Source: Flavobacteriales bacterium
Lineage (GTDB): Bacteria; Bacteroidota; Bacteroidia; Flavobacteriales_F; PHOS-HE28
Reading direction: 5' to 3'
Length of the DNA stretch: 64,000 bases
Assembly (NCBI GenBank): GCA_016721825.1
Contig: JADKHI010000001.1
Span: 620,001 to 684,000, forward strand
The stretch's first letter is position 1; each line of letters starts with the position of its first letter. This document shows positions 51,694-60,880 of this stretch, one piece after another. A program made the position numbers and the translations under genes. The notes below the pieces were generated by a model, which searched no databases, was not told where the DNA came from, and saw only the letters and a program-made list of their open reading frames with translations.

Positions 51694-53112
51694 ATGCGTG
51701 AACGTGCGAAAGGCATCCTTCAGCGGTTCGGCCACGAACTGAAAAGCGCCAGGCACAAGGGCAGTTTCGCCCGCAACGCCCTCTACACCTCGTCGGACGC
51801 ACTGGTCACCATTCTGGCCCAAGTGATCCTGACGCCGCTGGTGGCCCGCATCTATGGCCCCGAAGCCTATGGGGTATACGGCCTCTTCCTGTCCATCACC
51901 CTGAACCTCTCCACCATCGCGGGGCTGGCCTACCCGAACGCCTTCGTGCTGCCGCGCGAGGAGGAGCGCTTCCACGACATGGCCCGGGGCAGCCTGCTGA
52001 TCCTGCTGGCGTTCACGGCACTGAGCGTGCCTTTCTTCTTCTGGCACGACCTGCTCTTCGCCCTGGCACCGAGCTGGTCCGTATTGGGGAACTGGCTGTA
52101 CGCGATCCCCTTCACCATTCTGGTGCTCGGCCTGGTGCACATCTTCCTGGGCTGGGCCACCCGGGTGAAGGCCTTCTCGCTGTACGCCAAGATCGGGCCG
52201 GGCACCAACCTCTCCCTTCGCTTCTTCAACCTGGCCTATGGCACCCTTTCGAAGGGCAGCGTGCATGGCCTGATGCTCGGGGAGGTGCTGGTGCGCACGC
52301 TCAGTGTCGGGGCCTTCATCGTGGGGCTGAAGCAATACAAGTTGCGGGCCTTGATCACCGGATACCACTGGCCACGGATCAAGTCCGTGCTGCTGGAGTT
52401 CAAGAACTATCCGCTCTTCATCTTCCCCAGCCGTTGGCTGGCCCTGTTCGCCACGCAGTTGCCCATCTTCGGGCTCACCACCTTGCGCGATCCGGTCTCC
52501 GTAGGGCAGTTCGCCTTGGCCAGCGGTCTGCTGCTGATGCCGTTGCGCCTGCTGGGCTACAGCCTTTCCGCGGTGTTCCTTCAGAAGGCCGCTGAGGTGC
52601 GCGCGAAGGATCCTGCAGAGGTGGGCATGATCACCCAACGGCTCTATGTGCGTTTGATGATGCTCGGTGTGGTGCCTTTCGCCTTCATCACCTTTTTCGG
52701 TGATGCGGTGTTCGCGCTGATCCTGGGGGACGACTGGCGCATGGCCGGCACTTACTCGTGCATGCTCGGCCTGTTCTACTTCTTCCGCCTGCTGAGCGAA
52801 CCCTTGGTGACCTTGTACAGCGTGATGGGACAGGAGCGCAAGATGTTCAGCTTCTATGCCGTGAACATGGTGGCCAACCTCGGGGCGGTGCTCTTCGGGA
52901 CCTGGGTTCTCGGTACGCCCACCGGCATCCTCTTGAGCTTCTGCCTCTGCAACACCGTGCTCTACCTCTACCTTTCAGCACGCATCCTTCACATGGTCGG
53001 ACGGCCCTGGGCCACACTTACGGCGCGATCGCTGCTTATCCTGTTCGTGGTCTGCTTGTTCTTCGCCGTGGCGCGTGAACTGATCATGGGATCCTGGTGG
53101 GTCACGCTCTGA
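51694..53112 (+). CDS. Polysaccharide flippase/lipopolysaccharide biosynthesis protein (Wzx-like)
   Basis: The 472-residue membrane protein has about twelve transmembrane segments and the MATE/Wzx opening NALYTSSDALVTILAQVILTPLVARIYGPEAYGVYGLFLS. It should flip undecaprenyl-linked oligosaccharides across the inner membrane for O-antigen, capsule or exopolysaccharide. The ATG at 51694 was chosen as giving a short positive N-terminus; another in-frame ATG at 51661 is two bases beyond the divergent rdgB start and cannot be excluded. It heads a run of glycosyltransferase genes. Confidence 0.85.
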   Translation: MRERAKGILQRFGHELKSARHKGSFARNALYTSSDALVTILAQVILTPLVARIYGPEAYGVYGLFLSITLNLSTIAGLAYPNAFVLPREEERFHDMARGSLLILLAFTALSVPFFFWHDLLFALAPSWSVLGNWLYAIPFTILVLGLVHIFLGWATRVKAFSLYAKIGPGTNLSLRFFNLAYGTLSKGSVHGLMLGEVLVRTLSVGAFIVGLKQYKLRALITGYHWPRIKSVLLEFKNYPLFIFPSRWLALFATQLPIFGLTTLRDPVSVGQFALASGLLLMPLRLLGYSLSAVFLQKAAEVRAKDPAEVGMITQRLYVRLMMLGVVPFAFITFFGDAVFALILGDDWRMAGTYSCMLGLFYFFRLLSEPLVTLYSVMGQERKMFSFYAVNMVANLGAVLFGTWVLGTPTGILLSFCLCNTVLYLYLSARILHMVGRPWATLTARSLLILFVVCLFFAVARELIMGSWWVTL

Positions 53113-53117
53113 AGACC

Positions 53118-54146
53118 ATGGTGACCGGACCCGCCGCCCCAGTGAACCGTAGCTCCGATTCCGAAGGGCTATTGTGGCGCTTGATGGCCAAGCTCGTGAC
53201 CGCGTACGTCAGGGTCCGCCATGGGAAGCACGCCGACGGCTACCGCTACTTCATCCGTCAGCACTATCTCAGCTGGCTCTTCCAGCTGCGGTACTGGTGG
53301 AAGGACCGGGTGACCCGCACGCCACATGCCACCATCGCCTTCGACGGCGAGTTCTCTCCGGAACTGAAGTTCGTGATCCCTTACGCCTACTGGCATCACC
53401 TGAACGGCACCCTGCTGAAGACCATCGGCTGCGCTCACACCCGCGACCTCTATTTCTTCAGCCCGGACCACGAGGAACGCTACACCACCCGCCGCTGGAA
53501 CGACTTCCACTTCCCCTTGGAGATCCCCAACAGCGAAGATCACAACGTGCGATACACCTACCGTAAGTGGGCCCCCGTCCCGTGGAAGTCGCATTTCGGA
53601 CACGGACATTTCACGTATGCGAAACCAACTTTGGTGATCGCGAACCGGTACAACACGGAATGGACCGGCGAACCCGTCTCCTACTTCGGCATGGAAGATC
53701 TGAGGGCCCTGCTCCACCTGCTGGCGGACCGGTACCAAGTGATCTACAACAGGCCCCCGGCCGCTGCCATTGTGAACGATGAAAGCCAGGTGATGGACCT
53801 GAACGAAAAGGATATGATCCGCCGCGAATTCCCATCAGTGCTGCTGCTGGAGGACCTGATGGCCCACCCCAAGGCCCAGGCCCGCAACTTCAACCACTTG
53901 CAGCTCATGGTCTACGCGGATTGTGAACGGTTCATTTCCATCCACGGAGGCACCGCCACACTGGCCAGTTGTTTCGGGGGCACGAACGTCATTTATTCAA
54001 GGAAGGGTCACGAGCACTACTTTGGCGAATTCAGAAGCATCTATCCGAAACTCTCCGGATCGATGATCCTGCCCTGTAGAACGATGAAGGACGTGATCAA
54101 GGAAGTCGGGAACCGGTTCGTGAACCACCCACGCCAAGCCCAATAG
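53118..54146 (+). CDS. Putative glycosyltransferase-like protein of unclear family
   Basis: The 342-residue soluble protein has no signal peptide. It carries WWKDRVTRTPHATIAFDGEF and a C-terminal FISIHGGTATLASCFGGTNVIYSRKGHEHYF. The latter HGG-x-TL-x-SCFGG pattern looks like the sugar-nucleotide-binding end of GT-B or GT61-like enzymes, and a role in glycan assembly is supported by its place between a flippase and clear glycosyltransferases. I cannot assign a CAZy family. The ATG at 53118 is preferred over a GTG at 53097 inside the flippase gene. Confidence 0.55.
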   Translation: MVTGPAAPVNRSSDSEGLLWRLMAKLVTAYVRVRHGKHADGYRYFIRQHYLSWLFQLRYWWKDRVTRTPHATIAFDGEFSPELKFVIPYAYWHHLNGTLLKTIGCAHTRDLYFFSPDHEERYTTRRWNDFHFPLEIPNSEDHNVRYTYRKWAPVPWKSHFGHGHFTYAKPTLVIANRYNTEWTGEPVSYFGMEDLRALLHLLADRYQVIYNRPPAAAIVNDESQVMDLNEKDMIRREFPSVLLLEDLMAHPKAQARNFNHLQLMVYADCERFISIHGGTATLASCFGGTNVIYSRKGHEHYFGEFRSIYPKLSGSMILPCRTMKDVIKEVGNRFVNHPRQAQ

Positions 54147-54149
54147 ACC

Positions 54150-55295
54150 ATGACGAGGAAGGTCCTTTACGTGGTCAGCAACGTGACCAACAGCACGGAG
54201 TACGAGCAGCTGGTCGATCATTGGGACCGCAGCAAGTTCGAACTGGAGTTCGTGTTCTTGAATGCCGTGCCCGAATGTGCGGTGCAGGACTACATCCGCA
54301 AAGCAGGATTTACCAGCACCACCCTACCCTACCATGGCCGCAAGGATGCGGTAAGGTCAGTGCGTGCCTTGATGGCCTTCTACAAGCGCTCCCGGCCGGA
54401 CATCATCCACCTGAACCTGCTGGAGGCGACCTTCTATGGGCTCATCGCGGCGAAGCTGACAGGGATCGGCGCCACGGTCTATACGCGCCACCACAGTACC
54501 CATAACCACAAGTACCACCCAGTGAAAGGGGTGCTGTACGACAAGCTCAACAACCGGATGACCGATCGCATCATCGCGATCACCCACAGCACTGAGGAGG
54601 TGTTGGTGGATTGGGAGAAGGTGCCGAAGGAGAAGGTGACGTTGATCTACCACGGATACGAGCTGGACCGCGTGCCGAAGCCGGACCCCGCACACCTCGC
54701 GGAGCTGGCCAGGAAGCATGGGATCCGCACCGACGGCCGCAACACGGTGATCGGCATGATCGCGCGCCCGTTCGAATGGAAAGGCCTGGACCACTCGATC
54801 CCGGCCTTCGCCAAGGTGCTGGCGAGCTACCCCGATGCCAAGCTCATCATCTTCAACTGGAAGGGTACACCCCATTCCGATCGGTATGAGGCCATGCTGC
54901 GGAAACTGCCCGCCGGCTCGTGGCATACGGTGAACTTCGAACCCGATGTGGTGCAGTTGTTCCATGTGTTCGATGTGTTCGTTCACGTTCCTGAGGACCA
55001 GCATGCCGAGGCCTTTGGCCTGGTCTACGCGGAATCCTTGATAGCCGGCGTACCCTGCGTGTTCACGCGCAGCGGCTTCATGCATGACCTGGACCCTTCA
55101 TCCGTCAAGGGGGTGAAGGTGGTCCCCTTCAAGGACAGTGAGATGATCGCGCAACGCACGATGGAATGGCTCGCCGCGCCACCCAGCCGAGCGGACCGGG
55201 AGGCCTTCGCCAAGCATAACGTTGACGTGCTCCGGGGCATGATCAGCATCGAGCTGAAGATGGAGGCGCTCTATCGCCTGTACGATTCCATGTGA
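54150..55295 (+). CDS. GT4-family glycosyltransferase
   Basis: The 381-residue GT-B enzyme has RPDIIHLNLLEATFYGLIAAKLTG, VIGMIARPFEWKGLDHSIPAFAKVL and the nucleotide-sugar-binding EDQHAEAFGLVYAESLIAGVPCVFT, with the E-x7-E spacing of GT4. It likely adds a sugar to the lipid-linked oligosaccharide of this locus. The start lies four bases after the previous stop. The donor and acceptor are unknown. Confidence 0.87.
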   Translation: MTRKVLYVVSNVTNSTEYEQLVDHWDRSKFELEFVFLNAVPECAVQDYIRKAGFTSTTLPYHGRKDAVRSVRALMAFYKRSRPDIIHLNLLEATFYGLIAAKLTGIGATVYTRHHSTHNHKYHPVKGVLYDKLNNRMTDRIIAITHSTEEVLVDWEKVPKEKVTLIYHGYELDRVPKPDPAHLAELARKHGIRTDGRNTVIGMIARPFEWKGLDHSIPAFAKVLASYPDAKLIIFNWKGTPHSDRYEAMLRKLPAGSWHTVNFEPDVVQLFHVFDVFVHVPEDQHAEAFGLVYAESLIAGVPCVFTRSGFMHDLDPSSVKGVKVVPFKDSEMIAQRTMEWLAAPPSRADREAFAKHNVDVLRGMISIELKMEALYRLYDSM

Positions 55296-55298
55296 GCC

Positions 55299-56384
55299 AT
55301 GGACCTGCGGGGCAAGCACGTGCTGCTCATTTCGCCCGAGCCATGGGAAGGTGTCAAGTTGAGTAAACACCACCTGGCCGAAGCCTTGGCGGCCCACGGT
55401 TGCCATGTTCACTTTCTGCCGCCCCCGGACCCTTCGGCCAAGGGGGTCGAGCTTGTACAGCACACCGGGATGGACCACGTGCGGTATCGGCACTGGCTAA
55501 AGGGGGTGAACCGCCTGCCCAGGGTGATCCACGTATGGTACTACCGTCGCCTGATCAAGCGGATCGAGCAGCTTGTCGGTCACCGCATGGACCTGATCTG
55601 GTGCTTCGATACCAGCCGGATGCAATGGTTCCCGGGGCAGGACCGCATTGGCGTTCTTCATCTGGTCGACCTTGACATCCTGCATCAGGGTGAGGGGCTG
55701 ATGCGGACGGCGGACGTGGTGTTCACCACAACCGGTCCGATCGCCGAGCGGGTGCGGCGTGCCGCACCGAAAGCCACGGTCCACAAGGTCGGCCATGCCC
55801 TGCATGGTGGCTGGCTTGTTGGAACGGACGGGCTTTCAACCCCTCGGGTCACTGTTCCCGCCCGAGCGGCTTTCGCAGGCTTGTTGGCGACACACTATGT
55901 GGATTGGTCCGCCATGCGTGCGGTGTTCGAGGCATTTCCGAACATCACATTCGACCTCTATGGTCCGCACAAAGGCTATACGGACCCGGACCTTGAACAC
56001 GTGCGGACGCTCGCCAACGTTCACTTCCACGGACTTCTTCCCAAAGACCAGCTGATCGACCACCTGCGTAGCGCGGACATCCTGTTCCTCCTTTACCGCA
56101 CCGACATTCTGCTGGAGCAACTTGCATACCCCCACAAGATGCTCGAATACCTTTCCACCGGTAATGTGGTGGTATGCTCCCGAACATTGGAACTGGAGAC
56201 GTACACCGACCTGGTGGTGATGGCGAAGGAACGGAACGATGCACTTGCGGCCTTCCGATGGGCAGTGCAGGACTTTGCGGCACTGAACACCGAGCACCGA
56301 CGCACCGCCCGTATCGCCTTCGCACAGGAACGGTCCATGGAAAAGCTGATCACCAAGCTCTCGCCCCTCATTCCCACGGCATGA
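55299..56384 (+). CDS. GT-B glycosyltransferase, family 1/4-like
   Basis: The 361-residue protein starts RGKHVLLISPEPWEGVKLSKHHLAEALAAHGCHVHF, an N-terminal GT-B Rossmann pattern, and ends with ADILFLLYRTDILLEQLAYPHKMLEYLSTGNVVVCSRT, the C-terminal donor-binding region in which the Lys-x-x-Glu-Tyr-Leu is typical of GT4-like enzymes in Bacteroidota. It follows the GT4 gene by three bases and overlaps the next gene by four (ATGA). Sugar specificity is not determinable. Confidence 0.8.
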   Translation: MDLRGKHVLLISPEPWEGVKLSKHHLAEALAAHGCHVHFLPPPDPSAKGVELVQHTGMDHVRYRHWLKGVNRLPRVIHVWYYRRLIKRIEQLVGHRMDLIWCFDTSRMQWFPGQDRIGVLHLVDLDILHQGEGLMRTADVVFTTTGPIAERVRRAAPKATVHKVGHALHGGWLVGTDGLSTPRVTVPARAAFAGLLATHYVDWSAMRAVFEAFPNITFDLYGPHKGYTDPDLEHVRTLANVHFHGLLPKDQLIDHLRSADILFLLYRTDILLEQLAYPHKMLEYLSTGNVVVCSRTLELETYTDLVVMAKERNDALAAFRWAVQDFAALNTEHRRTARIAFAQERSMEKLITKLSPLIPTA

Positions 56385-57196
56385 ACGAGCGTCTTGTTTC
56401 CATCATCATGGCCGCTTACAATGCCGAGGCGTACATCGAGGAGGCCATGGCATCGGCACTTGGGCAGAGCCATTCGGAGATCGAGCTGATCGTCGTGAAC
56501 GACGGGAGCAACGATGGCACGGCGGCACGGATCGCGGGCTTCACCGATCCCCGGCTCAAGGTGCTCGAGCAATCCAACCAAGGCATCGGCATGGCCCGGA
56601 ACGCGGCCTTGCAGGTGGCCCGAGGCTCCTTCATCTGCTTTCTGGATGCCGACGATGTGATGCCCCCCAACAGCGTAAGCTCGCGACTGAAGGTCCTTAT
56701 GAACGACCCATCGCTTTCATTCGCGGACGGCACCGTGATCCACTATGACGCGTTGTTGGAACGTGTGCTGAAGGTGCACACCCCTTCGTTCAAGGGTGAG
56801 CCGCTGCAACTGTTGGCCCGCTTCGATCCTTCGTGCTTCTTCGGCAACACCTGGCTCATCCGCTGGGAACCTTCCTGGTCCTACCGTTTCGAGCGCGCCA
56901 TCTCCCATGTGGAAGACCTGCTTTTCTATCTGACGATCGCGAATGGACGACGCTACGCGTTCACAACGGAACCGGTGCTCCACTATCGCGTAACGGGATC
57001 ATCGAGCATGAGCCGATTGGAAGGGCTCGAACGATCCTATCACTTCGTGCATCGCTGGATGAGCGACCGTCCGGAGCTCTTCGACCCCACCACCCGTCGC
57101 AAGAACCTGTACCTGATCCGCCGCATGATGTCCGGAGCCTATTGGCACGCAGGAAGGCCTGTGCAAGCCCTTCTGGCCTGGACACGCGGAAGCTGA
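56381..57196 (+). CDS. GT2-family glycosyltransferase
   Basis: The 271-residue GT-A enzyme begins LVSIIMAAYNAEAYIEEAMASALGQSHSEIELIVVNDGSNDGTA and has the metal-binding FLDADDVMPPNS, the GT2 DxD region. The C-terminus carries the ED-like acceptor Glu in HVEDLLFYLTIA. It adds one residue of the surface glycan in the cytoplasm. The ATG at 56381 overlaps the previous stop; the stop abuts that of the convergent GT4 gene. Confidence 0.88.
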   Translation: MNERLVSIIMAAYNAEAYIEEAMASALGQSHSEIELIVVNDGSNDGTAARIAGFTDPRLKVLEQSNQGIGMARNAALQVARGSFICFLDADDVMPPNSVSSRLKVLMNDPSLSFADGTVIHYDALLERVLKVHTPSFKGEPLQLLARFDPSCFFGNTWLIRWEPSWSYRFERAISHVEDLLFYLTIANGRRYAFTTEPVLHYRVTGSSSMSRLEGLERSYHFVHRWMSDRPELFDPTTRRKNLYLIRRMMSGAYWHAGRPVQALLAWTRGS

Positions 57197-58411
57197 TCAC
57201 GCCTTCGGAAGAGCCTCCAGGATCGCCGCGTAGGCTGCCTTCGTGAGGTCCATGGACCGGTAACGGTCGGCAAGCTCAGCGGTGCGCTCACGCTGCTCGG
57301 GCACCGACAACAACTGAAGAACTCGGTCCAGGGCTTGATCGATGTCGTCACCTTCCGGATCGAACAACGCACCAGCGTAGAGTTCCTGCTCAATGATCGA
57401 ACTATCGTCCCCCACACCCCTGGTAAGTACCACCGGCAATCCATTGGCCCAGTACTCGCCGATCTTCATGGGGCTGATGCAGGCGCTGCTCGGTGTGCCC
57501 CGGTACGGTGCGAAGGCCACATCCGCCGCCGACAGCCAGCGCGGGACCTCAGCATGGCCGGCGAACCCCACATGAACACGTGTGATATCCGCACCGGCGG
57601 CCCGCATGCCTTCCAGCACCTGTTCCGGCGGCTCCGGGGTTCGCACAACGAAACGGGACCGTGCACCTGCACGCTCTAAGAAGCGCGTGAACGCTGCGAA
57701 GCTCTTCTCGCGGTGGTAGAGACCACCGAATTTCCCGAGGTAGATGCCCACAGGTGCCTCGTCCGCCCCGATGAGCGCACGCACCTCCCTCCGCGCCTGC
57801 GGGTCGAAACGCATGCGCTCCACATCCACAGGACAAGGCGCCACAAGGACCCGTTCGGCGGGCACGCCTTTCGCCAACAGCATGCGACGGTAGTTGTGCG
57901 ACACGGTGACCAAGCGCATCGCCGAACGGCATTGAAGTCCGATCAGCGCGTTCAAGCCCAAGTAAAGCGGGCCGTTCCTGCGCCACTCGCCAACATCGGC
58001 CATGTAGTCGGCATGTGGTTCCACATAATCCACAGCATAGGGCACACCGGTGGACCGGGCAGCGAAATGCGCCATGCCTCCGGCCACCACACCTCTGGCC
58101 ACGAGCAATTGAGGACGCTCCGAGCGTAGCAGGGTCACCAGGTCGCGGTGCATTCGCTTCATGTCCAACGCGCGCGAAAGAGCCTTGGGGCCGCTTTGTC
58201 GCGCGCGCCACTGAACGTGGACACAGCCCGGAATATCGAACGGAGGCGGGATCCGGGCACTACGTTCCACCGTACAAAGCACGATGCGCGTGGCCAAGCC
58301 CTGATCAAGGAGCATCCGCAGGGTGGGGAGCACTGTGGAGACCGTAAGCGGCTCATCCGAACCCCAATAGCTCAGGAACACGATGGTCCGGCCTGTTGCT
58401 CGTTCGCTCAT
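57197..58411 (-). CDS. GT4-family glycosyltransferase
   Basis: The 404-residue GT-B enzyme has RTIVFLSYWGSDEPLTVSTVLPTLRMLLDQG (N-terminal fold), GVPYAVDYVEPHADYM, PVGIYLGKFGGLYHREKSF and SACISPMKIGEYWANGLPVVLTRGVGDDS, the C-terminal E-x7-E-like donor site. It is coupled (ATGA) to the upstream polymerase-like gene and converges with the plus-strand glycosyltransferases, so the locus has two oppositely directed halves. Start taken at the ATG 58411 rather than an upstream one in the same frame. Confidence 0.85.
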   Translation of the reverse strand: MSERATGRTIVFLSYWGSDEPLTVSTVLPTLRMLLDQGLATRIVLCTVERSARIPPPFDIPGCVHVQWRARQSGPKALSRALDMKRMHRDLVTLLRSERPQLLVARGVVAGGMAHFAARSTGVPYAVDYVEPHADYMADVGEWRRNGPLYLGLNALIGLQCRSAMRLVTVSHNYRRMLLAKGVPAERVLVAPCPVDVERMRFDPQARREVRALIGADEAPVGIYLGKFGGLYHREKSFAAFTRFLERAGARSRFVVRTPEPPEQVLEGMRAAGADITRVHVGFAGHAEVPRWLSAADVAFAPYRGTPSSACISPMKIGEYWANGLPVVLTRGVGDDSSIIEQELYAGALFDPEGDDIDQALDRVLQLLSVPEQRERTAELADRYRSMDLTKAAYAAILEALPKA

Positions 58412-59874
58412 CGCCGGCCTTTCTTCTTCTCCACTTCGAGCCACTTCACACGCTGTGCGGCCTGTGACCCCGGCTCGCCGGTACGGTAATCGTCAAAACT
58501 GAACTTCAATCCCTGACGGAGGCGGACCTCACGTTGCATCATCAGGAACCGAACGATGTACAGTCCGCTGACGAACATGGGCAGTAACGGGATCTTGAAA
58601 CGCACAAGCGCTCCGAAATTCGGTGTGGTGATACCGGTAAGGAACCCGAACACGATGGTGAACGATAGGCAGGTCAACACCAACGGATTCTTCATGATGA
58701 CCGTGGGCAACATCACAATGCGGGTCGCCCAGAGGATCCGGATGAAGAGGATCAGCAACCACAGGTTCTCCAAGCCTGACATCAGCATGGTGAAGTTGTG
58801 GCATTCATAGAAATAGGGGCGGAAGAGCGTGGCGTTCAGCGCGACGGGCAATTTCGACAGCACGCTCATCCATGATGCCTCGACCTCTCCAACGTCGAAA
58901 TAGTTATGTCCGTATTCATCGGATCGCTTCAGGTCGTTCTGGGTGAGCACAACGGTATCCAATGCCTTGTCAAGCGAGAACTTTCCTAGCTCATCGCCCA
59001 AGGATCCCAATACCGCGAGGGAGACCACGATCAGGATCATAAAGCCGAACGGTAGCAGGATGTACTTGACGAGGGCGTTCCTGATGGCAGCGAGGCGCTT
59101 GTACATGATCCACACCAGCGCCGTGGGGAAAATGGCCATGAAGATGTATGGCTTGATGAGGATCAGCACCATACCGCTCAGGATCAACGCCGTGACCGAA
59201 GAGACCTGGTTCTGTTTGACGAAGAAGAGTTGGTCTACGGCATAAACGAACCAACAGAAAGCGGAGAACGTGAATGAATCCTTAAGGATCGCTGACCCCC
59301 AGAGGATCGATGATGGCATGAAGAGCACAGCGATGGCCAATTCCATATGCAGGCTCGGGAAATACCTGTGCAGGGTTATGTACAAGCGCCATACGCCCGC
59401 ATACGTCAACCCTGCCACCATCACCGTCGTGATCAGGTAGCTATTGAAGGACAAGATCGTCAAGGGGCTCACCAACCGCACGACCATCCACTGGCGGGGG
59501 TCCGTCAGCACATACACATACGGCCAACCCGTTGCCTCGTTGAAATAGTGCCGTACCTCGATCGAGCTGGGACCGAAAAGGACACTGAAAAAATCGACAG
59601 GACTTTCCAGGGCCAGTTTGCTCATCGAAAGTGAGCAGCTGAAGTACCCCATGGTATCGCCACCATCGTAGTAGTAGAAGTAGATAAGGCTGAACGCCAC
59701 CCCTCCGATCAACTTGGCGTACAACCCCCAGAGCAGGTAACGATACTCCGGCCTTTTCTTCACCATCTGGTTCTTCCGGCGGGCGAAGTACATGTAGATG
59801 ACGATGAGATAGAAGAAGAGCATCGCGTACTCCCAGTACTCGATGAACAGCCAGCCGTGATACTCCAGATACAT
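58408..59874 (-). CDS. Multi-pass membrane protein, possibly Wzy-like polysaccharide polymerase
   Basis: The 488-residue protein has about ten to twelve hydrophobic segments, a large polar region at about 280-340 (SLDKALDTVVLTQNDLKRSDEYGHNYF) and the segment AVLFMPSSILWGSAILKDSFTF seen in polymerase-like proteins of Bacteroidota polysaccharide loci. No sequence motif is diagnostic for Wzy, which is normally recognised by topology and context; a flippase and glycosyltransferases nearby support the guess. It is coupled to the downstream glycosyltransferase. Confidence 0.62.
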   Translation of the reverse strand: MYLEYHGWLFIEYWEYAMLFFYLIVIYMYFARRKNQMVKKRPEYRYLLWGLYAKLIGGVAFSLIYFYYYDGGDTMGYFSCSLSMSKLALESPVDFFSVLFGPSSIEVRHYFNEATGWPYVYVLTDPRQWMVVRLVSPLTILSFNSYLITTVMVAGLTYAGVWRLYITLHRYFPSLHMELAIAVLFMPSSILWGSAILKDSFTFSAFCWFVYAVDQLFFVKQNQVSSVTALILSGMVLILIKPYIFMAIFPTALVWIMYKRLAAIRNALVKYILLPFGFMILIVVSLAVLGSLGDELGKFSLDKALDTVVLTQNDLKRSDEYGHNYFDVGEVEASWMSVLSKLPVALNATLFRPYFYECHNFTMLMSGLENLWLLILFIRILWATRIVMLPTVIMKNPLVLTCLSFTIVFGFLTGITTPNFGALVRFKIPLLPMFVSGLYIVRFLMMQREVRLRQGLKFSFDDYRTGEPGSQAAQRVKWLEVEKKKGRR

Positions 59875-59927
59875 GTCGCTCGGCCAAAGATCGCATTCCC
59901 TGCGTGCCCCGACGGATCAAAGCCCCC

Positions 59928-60389
59928 TCAGTGATGGTAGGGTCTTCCGCCCAGAATGGCGTATGCCCGGTAGAGTTGCTCCGCGAACAACAGCCGCACC
60001 AGCTGGTGAGGAAAGGTCATGGCCGAGAGCGAAAGCACCAGATCCGCCCGTTGCCGCACGGCCTCGGTGACCCCATAAGCCCCGCCGATAACGAAGGTGA
60101 CCTGCCGAACGCTTTGATCACGCCAAGCCCCCAAATGAGCTGCGAACTGGGGAGAGGTCAGGCTACGGCCCCGCTCATCCAATAGCACCACGCGCTCCCC
60201 AGGCTGCAGGGCGGCCAGTATCCGGGGCTCCTCCATCCTTGCCTGTTGGGCGGCATTGCCAGTGCCTGCCTCGGACAGCACAAGCACTTCCACCGGGGTC
60301 GAGTGTTTCACCCGTTCCAGATAGTGGGCAAGCCCTTCGGAAACGAATCCGCGCTCCGTGCGCCCTACCAGCAACAACCTGATCTTCAT
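59928..60389 (-). CDS. rlmH: 23S rRNA (pseudouridine1915-N3)-methyltransferase
   Basis: The 153-residue SPOUT-fold enzyme methylates pseudouridine 1915 in helix 69. It shows KIRLLLVGRTERGFVSEGLAHYLERV, LDERGRSLTSPQFA and the SAM-binding FVIGGAYGVTEAVRQRADLVLSLSAMTFPHQLVRLLFAEQLYRA, ending GGRPYHH as usual. The matching helix-69 pseudouridines would be made by the RluD-like protein coded at 45.8 kb. It is transcribed alone or ahead of the polysaccharide polymerase-like gene 53 bases downstream. Confidence 0.95.
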   Translation of the reverse strand: MKIRLLLVGRTERGFVSEGLAHYLERVKHSTPVEVLVLSEAGTGNAAQQARMEEPRILAALQPGERVVLLDERGRSLTSPQFAAHLGAWRDQSVRQVTFVIGGAYGVTEAVRQRADLVLSLSAMTFPHQLVRLLFAEQLYRAYAILGGRPYHH

Positions 60390-60480
60390 TCGTGCATGCG
60401 TGTTGGTAAGTAGCAGGTCCGCAATGGTGCCCTTTGGCCTGATGTTTGCGAAATTCGCTCACACATCCGTAACGCTGAAG

Positions 60481-60879
60481 ATGAAACGCATCCTTTTCCT
60501 GTTCCTCTCCACCCTGCTCGCCCTGGTGTTGCATGCGCAGGCCGATGTGAAGGACCAGGTCGTGTCGGCCATCGGTAGCGGCAATGCCCCCGCCCTGGCC
60601 AAACACTTGCAGCCCAACGTGGACCTGACGGTCATGGCCACGAGCGATGTTTACAGCAAGGCCCAAAGCGAACAGATCCTGCGCAAGTTCTTCGACGAGC
60701 AGGAGCCCCAAGGACTCACCATCGAGCATGAGGGCGTGAGCAAGATGGGCGACCGGTATTACATCGGCAAGCTGCGCACCGCCCGTGGCGAAATGCGTGT
60801 CACCTTCTTTCTGAAGCAGACCGGCGGCGTGTTCCAGGTGAAGCAGCTGCGCATCGAACAGGCCAAAGGCGACCTCTAA
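60481..60879 (+). CDS. DUF4783-family exported protein
   Basis: The 132-residue protein has a signal peptide (RILFLFLSTLLALVLHAQ) and a compact fold with NVDLTVMATSDVYSKAQSEQILRKFFDEQ and GDRYYIGKLRTARGEMRVTFFLKQ, matching the DUF4783 pattern related to the SnoaL/NTF2-like family. The ATG at 60481 opens the signal peptide; the longer frame from 60358 overlaps rlmH. nadC follows after one base. The family's function is unknown, though its position next to nadC suggests coexpression. Confidence 0.78.
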   Translation: MKRILFLFLSTLLALVLHAQADVKDQVVSAIGSGNAPALAKHLQPNVDLTVMATSDVYSKAQSEQILRKFFDEQEPQGLTIEHEGVSKMGDRYYIGKLRTARGEMRVTFFLKQTGGVFQVKQLRIEQAKGDL

Positions 60880-60880
60880 C

